Positions 1 through 6,793 of a stretch of 16,384 nucleotides of DNA are shown piece by piece. Origin of the DNA: Candidatus Bathyarchaeota archaeon. GTDB lineage: Archaea; Thermoproteota; Bathyarchaeia; Bathyarchaeales; DTEX01. The stretch spans positions 1 through 16,384 of the forward strand of contig JAGTQS010000036.1 in assembly GCA_018397055.1 (NCBI GenBank), given 5' to 3'. Both the position numbers and the translations under genes were made by a program. The notes under the pieces were generated by a model that saw nothing but the letters and a program-made list of their open reading frames with translations, was not told the origin of the DNA and made no database searches. Numbering within the stretch: position 1 is the first letter of the stretch; each line of letters begins with the position of its first letter.

Positions 1-278
1 AAAGCCTCAGCTGCATCTGCCTGCTTATGCCGGTCGGTTCTTAAGGGTAAAAGTGGACGCAGCCCTGACTTTCGAACCGCCATGGCTAGAACAGAACTGG
101 CTACTTTTCTGCCAACAGGCTTATGTTGTCTTTCTGAAAGCGCCAAGGAATATACGAAATTTACGTAGGCATCTCCTAACATGGCCAAGTCGTGGTCCAG
201 AAGGACGTCTTGCAGGCTCACGTGTTTTGAAGCGAAACTAAAATGTTTCACGGCGTCTTGACAATCACGAATCCGCAT
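1..278 (-). CDS. RNase III-family protein, 3' part beyond the window
   Basis: The minus strand is open from an ATG at 276-278 to the left edge, giving about 92 residues; the C-terminus lies outside. Residues 28-41 carry DHDLAMLGDAYVNF, which aligns with the RNase III signature around the metal-binding LGDA (Asp36). The last visible residues, ADAAEA (87-92), match the second acidic motif, with Glu91 as the metal ligand. Between them KPVGRKV and SGLRPLLPLR resemble the archaeal single-domain RNase III-like family. Such proteins would cleave structured RNA, but their substrates in archaea are poorly known. A TATA-like element (TTAAAAAC on the minus strand, near 300-308) lies about 26 nt upstream of the ATG, suggesting a leaderless mRNA; a GTG at 249-251 is the alternative start. 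The gene is divergent from sua5. The open frame on the opposite strand (53-241) is its shadow. Confidence 0.8.
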   Translation of the reverse strand, partial: MRIRDCQDAVKHFSFASKHVSLQDVLLDHDLAMLGDAYVNFVYSLALSERQHKPVGRKVASSVLAMAVRKSGLRPLLPLRTDRHKQADAAEA

Positions 279-408
279 AACAGACCCTTCAACAGAAAGT
301 TTTTAAGCTGTTACTAAGGGATAAAGGTTTACTGAACTCAAACGTCAAAGAACGGCTCGAGTGTTCATGAACGAACCGTCTTTTCAGCCTTTGGAAGCCT
401 GAGAAACC

Positions 409-1467
409 TTGACTCGCACAGTCATATTGGAAGTGAACCGCGAGAAACCTGAAAAACCAAAAATCAAGTCAGCAGCGGACGTAATTCGTAACGGAGGGCT
501 TGTTGCCTTCCCAACAGAGACAGTTTACGGTCTCGGAGCGGACGCATTGAACGCTAAGGCAGTCAAGCGAATCTACGCTGCGAAGAAGAGACCTTTAGAT
601 AACCCAATCATCGTTCACGTGGCAACAGAACAGGAAACTTTACAGTTAACCAAAAACATTCCTTTAAAGGCCAAAAAACTCATAAGTGTCTTCTGGCCTG
701 GACCGTTGACCTTGGTTTTGAGGGCCTGTGAGAAGGTGCCTAAAGCCATTACAGGCGGATTGGACACGGTTGCTGTGAGGATGCCTAGACACAACGTTGC
801 TTTGGCGCTGATAGAGGAGTCAGGCGTGCCAATAGCGGCTCCAAGCGCGAACCGTTCTGGAAGACCAAGCCCAACTACAGCAGAACACGTGAGGCAAGAC
901 CTAGATGGCAGAATAGAGATGATTCTTGACGGTGGCTCCACAAACATAGGTGTCGAGTCAACCGTACTTGACGTCACCGTGGATCCGCCCGAGATTTTGA
1001 GACCAGGCGGAACAACGTATGAGGAGCTAGTAAAGATTGTTGGTCAAGTGAAGATTCATCCAGCTGCTCTAGCTGAAAAAAGCGTTCGAGCCAAGGTTCC
1101 ATCCCCCGGCATGAAACACAGGCATTACGCTCCAACGGCTGAACTTGTCCTAGTTGAGGGAAGTGTTGAGTCCACTGTTGAAAAGACTCAGCAAATCATA
1201 AATTACAATTTGAGGATCGGGAAAAGGGTCGGCGTACTGGCTACGGACGAAACAAAAGACATGTATGAGGCAGATGTGGTGAAGTCGCTTGGTTCAAGAG
1301 CGGACTTGTCATCTGCGGCAAGAAGCCTCTTTAGGTTACTTAGGGAATTCGACGAGGACAAAGTTGACATAATAGTCGCTGAAGGCGTGCCACTTGAGGG
1401 TTTAGGTCTGGCGGTTATGAATAGGCTTAGGAAGGCATCAAACTACAGAATCGTTAAGGCGGACTAG
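409..1467 (+). CDS. sua5: Threonylcarbamoyl-AMP synthase (Sua5/YrdC/YwlC family)
   Basis: Makes L-threonylcarbamoyl-AMP from threonine, bicarbonate and ATP, the first step of t6A37 formation on ANN-decoding tRNAs; KEOPS then transfers the group. The protein is 352 residues, the full two-domain length. The YrdC domain (about 15-205) shows PTETVYGLGADA (35-46), the KKRP substrate loop (59-62) and APSANRSGRPSPT. The linker PGMKHRHYAP (about 233-242) precedes the C-terminal SUA5 domain, which ends with the typical GLGLAVMNRLRKAS. The start is a TTG at 409; it gives the usual family N-terminus, a short strand and then the helix before GGLVAFPTE, and no better ATG lies nearby. A weak TATA-like GGGATAAAGG lies at 318-327. 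The TAG stop shares the palindrome CTAG with the radA stop on the other strand. Cytoplasmic. Confidence 0.95.
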   Translation: MTRTVILEVNREKPEKPKIKSAADVIRNGGLVAFPTETVYGLGADALNAKAVKRIYAAKKRPLDNPIIVHVATEQETLQLTKNIPLKAKKLISVFWPGPLTLVLRACEKVPKAITGGLDTVAVRMPRHNVALALIEESGVPIAAPSANRSGRPSPTTAEHVRQDLDGRIEMILDGGSTNIGVESTVLDVTVDPPEILRPGGTTYEELVKIVGQVKIHPAALAEKSVRAKVPSPGMKHRHYAPTAELVLVEGSVESTVEKTQQIINYNLRIGKRVGVLATDETKDMYEADVVKSLGSRADLSSAARSLFRLLREFDEDKVDIIVAEGVPLEGLGLAVMNRLRKASNYRIVKAD

Positions 1468-2447
1468 ATGATGTCGCTTTCCTGATCCAGGGTGTCTTCG
1501 CCACCTTCCTCGGTGTCCTCTAAGCCTTTCTCAGTGATTTTGAAGCGAACAGGAACTTCAGGAAGGTATGGGCTGTCAATCACTCGTGCAACTCTTACGC
1601 CTTTGCTTCCCTTACGGAGGTAAATCCTGTGGGTGCAAGCGTGAGCCATAATGTTTCCCCCAGCTGGCCTGTTGGGGTCTCCAAAGAAGGCTGTTGGGTT
1701 AGCCTGAACCTGGTTTGTGACCACAACCGCCACGTTGTATGCTTCTGAAAGCCTGATGAGTTTGTGGAGGTACTGGTTTAGTTTTTGTTGTCGTTCAGCC
1801 AAGGTTTCGCGGCCAACGTATTCCCCTCTGAAGTGGCTTATCATGCTGTCAACAACAACGAGTTTAATGTTGTTCTCAGGGCAAAGGGTGAACAACCTGT
1901 CGATCAAGAGGCACTGGTGGCTGCTGTTGTACGCTCTTGCCACGAAGATGTTGTCAGCGATCTTCTGAGGGTCAAGCCCGTTTGAGGTGGCAATTTGGTA
2001 AACCCGTTCGGGCATAAACGTTCCCTCCGTGTCGATGAAGGCGACTTTTCCCCCTAGGCCACCCTGTTCTGGCGGCAGCTGAGCTGTGACAGAAAGCATG
2101 AGGCAAATCTGCGTTTTTCCTGAGCCGAATTCTCCAATCAGCTCGGTTAGTGCTTGGGTTTCTATTCCTCCACCAAGCGCCTCATTCAGCTTTTTGCTTC
2201 CTGTGGTGCATTTCTTCATCGTTTGCCTTTTTTCATAAAATTCCTGCGCTGTTTTGAAGTCGGTTGCAACCATCTGCCGTGCTGCTTCTTGAATCTTCAG
2301 GATCGTGTTGAAGCCTATGTTCGTTTTTTCCATGATTTCTCGAGGCGGAGTAACGGCGATTGCCTCTATGGTCGTGTATCCTGAAGATCTCAACTTAGCC
2401 GCTGTGGTTGAGCCTACGCCGTTTAGAGATTCAAGGTCGTCTGACAT
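1464..2447 (-). CDS. radA: DNA repair and recombination protein RadA
   Basis: Archaeal RecA/Rad51-family recombinase that forms ATP-dependent filaments on ssDNA and catalyses strand exchange. The N-terminal helix-hairpin-helix domain (LNGVGSTTAAKL and following, about 8-55) binds DNA. The ATPase core has Walker A GEFGSGKT (about 105-112), Walker B KLVVVDS (about 195-201), then the loop region FRGEYVGRETLAERQQ and VVVTNQVQ. With about 327 residues it has normal length. I start it at the ATG in 2445-2447, one codon inside a TTG at 2448-2450. The ATG overlaps the TGA of the upstream small gene (TGATG), indicating one operon and translational coupling. It is convergent with sua5; the two stop codons occupy the same CTAG, so there is no spacer between the genes. 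Confidence 0.97.
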   Translation of the reverse strand: MSDDLESLNGVGSTTAAKLRSSGYTTIEAIAVTPPREIMEKTNIGFNTILKIQEAARQMVATDFKTAQEFYEKRQTMKKCTTGSKKLNEALGGGIETQALTELIGEFGSGKTQICLMLSVTAQLPPEQGGLGGKVAFIDTEGTFMPERVYQIATSNGLDPQKIADNIFVARAYNSSHQCLLIDRLFTLCPENNIKLVVVDSMISHFRGEYVGRETLAERQQKLNQYLHKLIRLSEAYNVAVVVTNQVQANPTAFFGDPNRPAGGNIMAHACTHRIYLRKGSKGVRVARVIDSPYLPEVPVRFKITEKGLEDTEEGGEDTLDQESDII

Positions 2448-2665
2448 CAATCATACACCCACTCTACATCGTTAGACGATATTATCTCCCAACATTTACG
2501 GCAAATAGGAAGACGGTTACCATTGTACATGATATACAAGGAAATGTCAGTGTTTAAACATTTGCCGTTCCACGGGTTCAAACAAGTTTCCACGGGAAAG
2601 TTTTGCTTTTCAGAAGAATCTATTTTTACTGTGGAATCACGTGTTGGATCTCGAAGTTTCTTCAT
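2447..2665 (-). CDS. Small four-cysteine (putative zinc-binding) protein upstream of radA
   Basis: Function not recognised. About 72 residues from the ATG at 2663-2665, or 77 from a GTG at 2678-2680. The C-terminal half has four cysteines spaced C-x7-C-x18-C-x2-C (TCLNPWNGKC ... PICRKCW), a zinc-ribbon-like arrangement; the N-terminus is basic and polar. I prefer the ATG because GGGTGA on the minus strand (about 2677-2682) sits at a workable distance as a ribosome binding site, whereas the GTG start would consume it. The stop TGA overlaps the radA ATG, so the gene is co-transcribed and probably coupled to radA. A role connected with RadA (DNA binding, or expression control) is inference from position only. 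Confidence 0.7.
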   Translation of the reverse strand: MKKLRDPTRDSTVKIDSSEKQNFPVETCLNPWNGKCLNTDISLYIMYNGNRLPICRKCWEIISSNDVEWVYD

Positions 2666-2706
2666 CAACGAAGTTTTCACCCTTATCCGCCCTAGAGTTT
2701 CCGCCA

Positions 2707-2757
2707 GTTAATATTTAAGTCCTCAGTGAACATAGAGGGGGAGGGGGTATATAAAGC
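2707..2757 (-). promoter_or_regulatory. Promoter region of the small-protein/radA operon
   Basis: Two TATA-like elements are visible on the minus strand: CTTTATATA (2756 to 2748) and ACTTAAATATTAA (2720 to 2708). The nearer one would start transcription around 2685-2690, leaving a leader of about 20 nt containing GGGTGA before the ATG at 2665. Between the two elements lies a pyrimidine tract on this strand (two runs of five C near 2736-2747). Which box is used cannot be decided from sequence. Confidence 0.45.
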
Positions 2758-2770
2758 GCGAAAATATTTT

Positions 2771-3088
2771 TTAATATAAAATTTTGGTGCTGCCTTTAGT
2801 TAGTTTGATTTTTTGGAAGAGTTCTACGATTTGTTTTACTACCTCGTTTTCAAGGTTGATTTGGTAGGTTTTCGGTGTGAAGCTGTACTCCTTTATCCAT
2901 CCAATCTTGACTAGGACCTTAAGCTGGCTTTCCACAGATGGGGTTCGGATTCCTGTTGCCTTAACCAAAGCGTATTTTGTGAAGGTCTCGTTTGGGTTCA
3001 GCGCCATCTGTAATAAAATACGGAATTTGGTGCCGCTACCGAAGCCTTTTTCCAATTCTTCCCAGATGGTTCGCTGTGGGTCTTTCAT
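2771..3088 (-). CDS. Winged-helix DNA-binding protein encoded with cdc6
   Basis: A 105-residue protein with a single winged helix-turn-helix: FTKYALVKATGIRTPSVESQLKVL (about 36-59) reads as helices 2 and 3, and IGWIKEYSFTPKTYQI (62-77) as the wing. A short helix with a basic end closes the protein. It lacks any enzymatic motif. The ATG overlaps the TGA of cdc6 (ATGA, 3085-3088), so the two proteins are made from one message, probably at linked levels. It may regulate the operon or act at replication origins with Orc1/Cdc6; neither is shown by the sequence. After its TAA only short T runs follow on this strand. Confidence 0.8.
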   Translation of the reverse strand: MKDPQRTIWEELEKGFGSGTKFRILLQMALNPNETFTKYALVKATGIRTPSVESQLKVLVKIGWIKEYSFTPKTYQINLENEVVKQIVELFQKIKLTKGSTKILY

Positions 3089-4260
3089 CTTTTTTCCCGT
3101 TTTAGCCGCTGAGTTATGTTGTTCAGGAACTTTTCGAGGTCAGTAGCTGAGGCGCCTGTGATTCCTAGCTCAGTTAGGGATTTCATTTCGATGATTCCGC
3201 GGTAGACGAGGTCTTGTACGGTTTCTTCAAACCTTTCAGCTGGCTCGATGTCTAGCTCTTCACAGGCTAGCTCGTAAGTCTTCCTTACGTCTCTAAGCCC
3301 AACGTAGGCTGATTTACCTGCTCGGAGACTTCGAACCAATGCTAAGAGAACAAGCCGCCCGTTCTCGTTGAGATTCATAATGTCCTCAGAAGTTATCGTG
3401 GGGTTCGTTTCGCCGTAAACCCTTCTAACGTGGTCAGGAAGAACCTTGCTGAGCCCTTGGTTTTCAGCCAAGTTGCCAGAATAATAAAGCAAGTCAAGTC
3501 CGACGCGTATGTCGCCATTCACAGGTGGATTGGCGGTTATGTCGCTTACGAGGTTCAAGGTTTCCTCGTCCACGGCGCCGGGACGGAAGGCTTCTTCAAC
3601 GCGGTTTTCAAGTATCTCTCTGACCTGTGGGCTTGTGTATCTTGGAAACTCGATGACGCCTACGCCGAGGGTTGATCTTTCTCCAGGTTCTAGGCGTTCG
3701 TACCATTTCAGAGACCTTGCGATGAAGATTTCGCCGATGACGTGGGAGGGTTCACCTGGGCTTAACTCGGTTGTCCGTGTAAGGTCGTATATCACGTGTT
3801 CCTTTGGGTTGGTCTGGATAAAATAGTCGATCTCGTCGAAGGTTGCGAGGAGAAACGTGTTTTCAGCTCTAAGGTATTCGACAAGCTGTCTAATCATCTC
3901 CTCTGGGCTTAGGCTTCTCGTTGAAATCTTAGGCGTTACCTTTCTGACAAGGTTGCTGAAGAGAACGTACCTTGTTGTCCCGTCGACCTTGCAGTTGATG
4001 TAAACATGCCTTAGGCTGATTCCTTCGTTCTTCGCCTTTTCAGAAAGCTGTTCACCGAACCTTACTGCTGTGCAGGTTTTGCCTGTTCCCGTGTCGCCGA
4101 TTATCTGGGTGAACCGTGGATAGACGTTCTGTATGTTCTTAAGCATGGAACCGTATATGCTGTCTAAGAGGTTTATCTGCTGGTCTCTGTGAGGAAGCCT
4201 CTTCGGAATGTAGTGTGGCGAAAGCTTGTTCCTGTCCCTAAACACTAACCCGCCTGACAA
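3085..4260 (-). CDS. cdc6: Orc1/Cdc6-family replication initiator (AAA+ ATPase)
   Basis: Origin-recognition and helicase-loading ATPase of archaea. It has 391 residues, normal for the family. The N-terminal FRDRNKLSPHYIPKRLPHRDQQI is the family signature before the AAA+ core. Walker A is GDTGTGKT (55-62) and Walker B is LLATFDEID (137-145, Asp142-Glu143). The lid and helical domain follow (SDITANPPVNGDIRVGLDLL), and residues from about 305 to the end form the C-terminal winged-helix DNA-binding domain. The start is a TTG at 4258-4260; a GTG at 4243-4245 is also possible, but residues before it (MSGGL) fit the family. Two TATA-like elements lie just upstream. The gene overlaps the downstream winged-helix gene by ATGA. 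Confidence 0.95.
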   Translation of the reverse strand: MSGGLVFRDRNKLSPHYIPKRLPHRDQQINLLDSIYGSMLKNIQNVYPRFTQIIGDTGTGKTCTAVRFGEQLSEKAKNEGISLRHVYINCKVDGTTRYVLFSNLVRKVTPKISTRSLSPEEMIRQLVEYLRAENTFLLATFDEIDYFIQTNPKEHVIYDLTRTTELSPGEPSHVIGEIFIARSLKWYERLEPGERSTLGVGVIEFPRYTSPQVREILENRVEEAFRPGAVDEETLNLVSDITANPPVNGDIRVGLDLLYYSGNLAENQGLSKVLPDHVRRVYGETNPTITSEDIMNLNENGRLVLLALVRSLRAGKSAYVGLRDVRKTYELACEELDIEPAERFEETVQDLVYRGIIEMKSLTELGITGASATDLEKFLNNITQRLKREKR

Positions 4261-4278
4261 AGAAACCAGCCTGACCTA

Positions 4279-4310
4279 GCTTAATATATCTGGAAATTAA
4301 GCCTATAAAG
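4279..4310 (-). promoter_or_regulatory. cdc6 promoter with inverted repeat
   Basis: On the minus strand CTTTATAGG (4310 to 4302) and GATATATTAAGC (about 4290 to 4279) are TATA-like. The second would place the transcription start at about 4260, exactly at the TTG, giving a leaderless mRNA. A perfect 7-bp inverted repeat, GCTTAAT (4279-4285) and ATTAAGC (4296-4302) with a 10-nt spacer, overlaps this second box, as an operator would. The repressor is unknown; the co-encoded winged-helix protein is a candidate by inference. Confidence 0.45.
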
Positions 4311-4387
4311 ATAACAATTGCTACTTTATTGAAGGCAATAGCATTCGTTTTTCTTGAAAGGTTCGTTGACCTTAAGTTTGGAAAAGA

Positions 4388-5131
4388 CTAGGAAAGTTTC
4401 TCGAGTGGTTTGACGTTCGGAGCTCCCGTAATTGTTGGGGGTCTAGGTCCATCCACCGGAGCAGCCCAACGTGCGGCGTTCTCGATTACCTTGAGGACTG
4501 TTGGATGGTGGAAAATTGGGAACGACTCGTGCCCCGGCCTAAAGTAGAAGATTTTTCCTCTGCCCCTGTGAAAGCAGCAGCCGCTTCTGAAGACTTCTCC
4601 TCCTTGGAACCAGCTTATGAAGACCAGCTGGTCAGGGGCTGGAATGTCGAAGTATTCGCCATACATTTCGGTGTGCTCAATCTCGAAGTAGTCGCCGAGG
4701 CCTGAGGCAATTGGGTGGCCTGGAGAAACAACCCACAACCGCTCTTTTTCGCCTGCTTCACGCCACCTTAGTCCACAGCTGGTGCCCATCAGCCGCCTAA
4801 AAATCTTTGAGTAGTGACCTGAATGGAGAACGATGAGTCCCATTCCTCCGTAGGTTATGCGGCGGTAAACCTTTTCAACCACTGCGTCGCTGACCCTGTC
4901 GTGGGCCATGTGTCCCCACCAAATCAGCACGTCTGTGTTGTTAAGAACCTCGTCTGTTAAGCCGTGCTCAGGCATCTCCAAAGTGGCTGTTCTAACTTTG
5001 AATTCAGGTTTGCTACTTAGGTATTTAGCTATGGCGCCATGGATTCCTTCAGGATAGATTTTAGCTATTTCGGGACTTTGTTTTTCGTGGAGAAACTCGT
5101 TCCAAACCGTGACTCGAATTGTTTTGTTCAT
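4388..5131 (-). CDS. ThuA-like domain protein (trehalose utilization family)
   Basis: About 247 residues with a ThuA fold (class I glutamine amidotransferase-like flavodoxin fold), a family often found in carbohydrate-use operons but of unproven reaction. Family features seen: RVTVWNEF near the N-terminus, IYPEGIHGAIAKYL, VLIWWGHMAHD, GLIVLHSGHYSKIFRRLMG, VSPGHPIASGL, YGEYFDIPAPD, FISWFQGGEVFRSGC and YFRPGHE. I start at the ATG in 5129-5131 because MNKTIRVTVWNE is the usual family N-terminus and a GTGAG stretch sits just upstream. A longer form from the ATG at 5180-5182 (17 extra residues) is possible, since a TATA-like TTCTATAAGC (around 5208-5217) would make that one nearly leaderless. The gene is divergent from a URO-D-superfamily gene, suggesting related roles. 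Confidence 0.85.
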   Translation of the reverse strand: MNKTIRVTVWNEFLHEKQSPEIAKIYPEGIHGAIAKYLSSKPEFKVRTATLEMPEHGLTDEVLNNTDVLIWWGHMAHDRVSDAVVEKVYRRITYGGMGLIVLHSGHYSKIFRRLMGTSCGLRWREAGEKERLWVVSPGHPIASGLGDYFEIEHTEMYGEYFDIPAPDQLVFISWFQGGEVFRSGCCFHRGRGKIFYFRPGHESFPIFHHPTVLKVIENAARWAAPVDGPRPPTITGAPNVKPLEKLS

Positions 5132-5272
5132 TTTTCTCACTTGAAATTCAATAGCTTTCAGCACAGAAATAACGTTTTCCATAAGCTGCGTTTAAGAAAC
5201 ATGCAGAAAGCTTATAGAACAAAAGTTGCAGAGTGAATTTCGGTCTTAATCGTAGACAAGGATAAAACAAAG

Positions 5273-6232
5273 ATGGATGCTAAAGAAAACTTGTTAAGGG
5301 CCATCTACTTTGAGGACCCCGAGTACGTTCCAAGAACAAATGAAGATGTTTGCGTGAGCTTCCAGTTTGAAGGAAACTTTAAAAGTGAGACGTGGACCGA
5401 CAAATGGTGTGTTCACTGGGTAACTACCAGGTCAGACATGGTTCCGTTCCCAAAAGGAAACCCGTTAACAAGTTTAGAACACCTTGACAACTTTGTTTTC
5501 CCAGACCCCGACAGTTTGCGCCTCACTAAGGAGATCAAAGGTTTTTTGAACCAAGTTGACAGGGACAAGCATCTGGTTTTTGGAACCCTAACTTATTTCA
5601 TGTTTGAAAGGGCGTGGGCACTGATGGGCATGGACAATTTCCTGAAGTCTTTTTTCACTCACCCAAATGAGATGAAGCAGTTACTACATAGGATTGCGGA
5701 TTTCAACATAAGAGTTTTTGAGCGGTATCTAGAACTCGACGTTGATGGGGTAAATTTCTCCGAGGATTTGGGACACCAAAGGGGGCTGATGATTTCTCCA
5801 AGATTCTTCAGAGAATTTTTTATTCCAGAGTATCGGCGGTGTTTTAGGTCTTTGGTCAAAGAAGGGAAGATAATCGATTTTCATTCATGCGGTCGGGTTC
5901 AAGACATTGTTGAAGACCTGATAGACGTTGGAGTGACAATCCTCAATCCTGTTCAGGCAAGAGCCAACAACCTAAGTTTACTTAAATGGAAATGTCATGG
6001 AAAAATGGCTCTGAAAGGCGGCGTAGATTCGCACCTTCTGATGTTAGGCCCAGTAACAGAAATAGAGAAAGAAGTGGAAAAGGTAATAGCAACTCTTGCT
6101 CAAGGAGGAGGCTACATAATAGGCCCAGACCAATCAATGCCGTTTCCGCAAGAAAACATCGAAGCACTTTGGAGAAAAGCCACCTCACACGGCAAATACC
6201 CAATTAGGGCGAACAAACCTAATATTGGTTGA
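5273..6232 (+). CDS. URO-D-superfamily protein, methyltransferase-like (copy 1)
   Basis: 319 residues related to uroporphyrinogen decarboxylase and to the MtaA/MtbA/CmuA cobamide methyltransferases that share its TIM barrel. The zinc-type motif HSCG (204-207) lies in IIDFHSCGRVQDIVEDLIDVG, followed by ILNPVQ, LKGGVDS (248-253) and GGGYIIGPDQSMP (278-290); EDLGHQRGLMISP (164-176) is the typical barrel segment with an acidic pair. Genuine haem-pathway UroD has a conserved N-terminal arginine-rich substrate loop, which is not evident here, so a methyltransferase or sugar-related role is more likely. No corrinoid protein is encoded beside it. The ATG is preceded by AAGGAT about nine nt upstream. 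It is divergent from the ThuA-like gene. Substrate unknown. Confidence 0.85.
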   Translation: MDAKENLLRAIYFEDPEYVPRTNEDVCVSFQFEGNFKSETWTDKWCVHWVTTRSDMVPFPKGNPLTSLEHLDNFVFPDPDSLRLTKEIKGFLNQVDRDKHLVFGTLTYFMFERAWALMGMDNFLKSFFTHPNEMKQLLHRIADFNIRVFERYLELDVDGVNFSEDLGHQRGLMISPRFFREFFIPEYRRCFRSLVKEGKIIDFHSCGRVQDIVEDLIDVGVTILNPVQARANNLSLLKWKCHGKMALKGGVDSHLLMLGPVTEIEKEVEKVIATLAQGGGYIIGPDQSMPFPQENIEALWRKATSHGKYPIRANKPNIG

Positions 6233-6241
6233 TACGGAAGG

Positions 6242-6249
6242 TATAAATT
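6242..6249 (+). promoter_or_regulatory. TATA box of the L15e gene
   Basis: TATAAATT lies in the 60-nt gap after the URO-D gene and predicts a transcription start near 6270. That would give a leader of about 20 nt to the GTG at 6294, or a practically leaderless mRNA for the TTG at 6276. Confidence 0.5.
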
Positions 6250-6293
6250 AGAGATTTTCGTAGCATTGCCGTACATTGGAGCGTTGCATCGAA

Positions 6294-6791
6294 GTGGCTT
6301 ACAAGTACATGGCTGAGGCTTGGAAGAAGCCTAAATCCTCGTACGTTGAAGAGGTTATGAAAGAAAGGATTATCCTCTGGCGTAAGGAGCCTTCGATTAC
6401 AAGAGTTGACAAGCCTACGCGCATAGACAGGGCTCGCAGGCTGGGATACAAGGACAAGGCAGGCTTCGTAGTTGTGCGTGTCCGCGTGAGAAAAAGCGGC
6501 TACCGAAAGTTGAGGCCAAGAATGGGCAGAAGACAAAAAAAGATGGGCGTAACCAAGATTAAGACTCCCAAAAACATGAGGCTCATCGCCGAGGAAAGAG
6601 CTGGGAAAAAGTTTCCAAACCTAGAGGTACTAAACTCTTACTGGGTTTGGCAAGATGGCTTGTACAAATGGTACGAGGTTATCCTTGTCGACCGAACACT
6701 GTTGCCTGAACTAAACTTGGGAAAGGGCAGAGGAAGAGTCTATAGAGGCTTAACAAGCGCGGGAAGAAAAGTTCGCGGGCTGTTGGCCTAG
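6294..6791 (+). CDS. rpl15e: Large-subunit ribosomal protein L15e (eL15)
   Basis: Archaeal/eukaryotic 60S-type ribosomal protein that binds 23S rRNA. Conserved blocks: YKYMAEAWKKP at the N-terminus, WRKEPSITRVDKPTRIDRARRLGYKDKAGF, VVVRVRVRKSGYRKLRPRMGRR, MRLIAEERAGKKFPNLEVLNSYWVWQDG, YKWYEVILVD, and the end RGRVYRGLTSAGRKVRGL. I prefer the GTG at 6294 because family members begin at this point; a TTG at 6276 would add six residues. The protein stops right after VRGLLA, so the basic C-terminal tail of roughly 20-30 residues found in most archaeal and eukaryotic L15e is missing. The next base pairs already belong to the convergent pdaD gene, so no frameshifted tail is hidden downstream. Confidence 0.95.
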   Translation: MAYKYMAEAWKKPKSSYVEEVMKERIILWRKEPSITRVDKPTRIDRARRLGYKDKAGFVVVRVRVRKSGYRKLRPRMGRRQKKMGVTKIKTPKNMRLIAEERAGKKFPNLEVLNSYWVWQDGLYKWYEVILVDRTLLPELNLGKGRGRVYRGLTSAGRKVRGLLA

Positions 6792-6793
6792 AA

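Noticed and set aside
70..95. A TTCGAA stretch that looks like a tRNA T-loop on the minus strand.
   Set aside because: The flanking bases do not pair into a T-stem, and the region is clearly coding for the RNase III-family protein.
53..241. Plus-strand open frame of 62 codons.
   Set aside because: It lies opposite a minus-strand frame with recognisable RNase III motifs; its own translation resembles nothing.
2560..2660. GTTCCACGGG, TTTCCACGGGAAAG and CTGTGGAATC resemble origin recognition boxes near cdc6.
   Set aside because: They encode conserved-looking Cys/Trp/Pro residues of the small zinc-type protein, are not perfect matches, and no AT-rich unwinding element stands next to them.
2735..2747. 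G-rich tract as a possible G-quadruplex.
   Set aside because: Only two runs of five G are present; four are needed on one strand.
5982..6207. Two overlapping open frames inside the first URO-D gene, one leucine-rich and membrane-like on the minus strand.
   Set aside because: They coincide with the conserved URO-D barrel segment and arise from its codon pattern.
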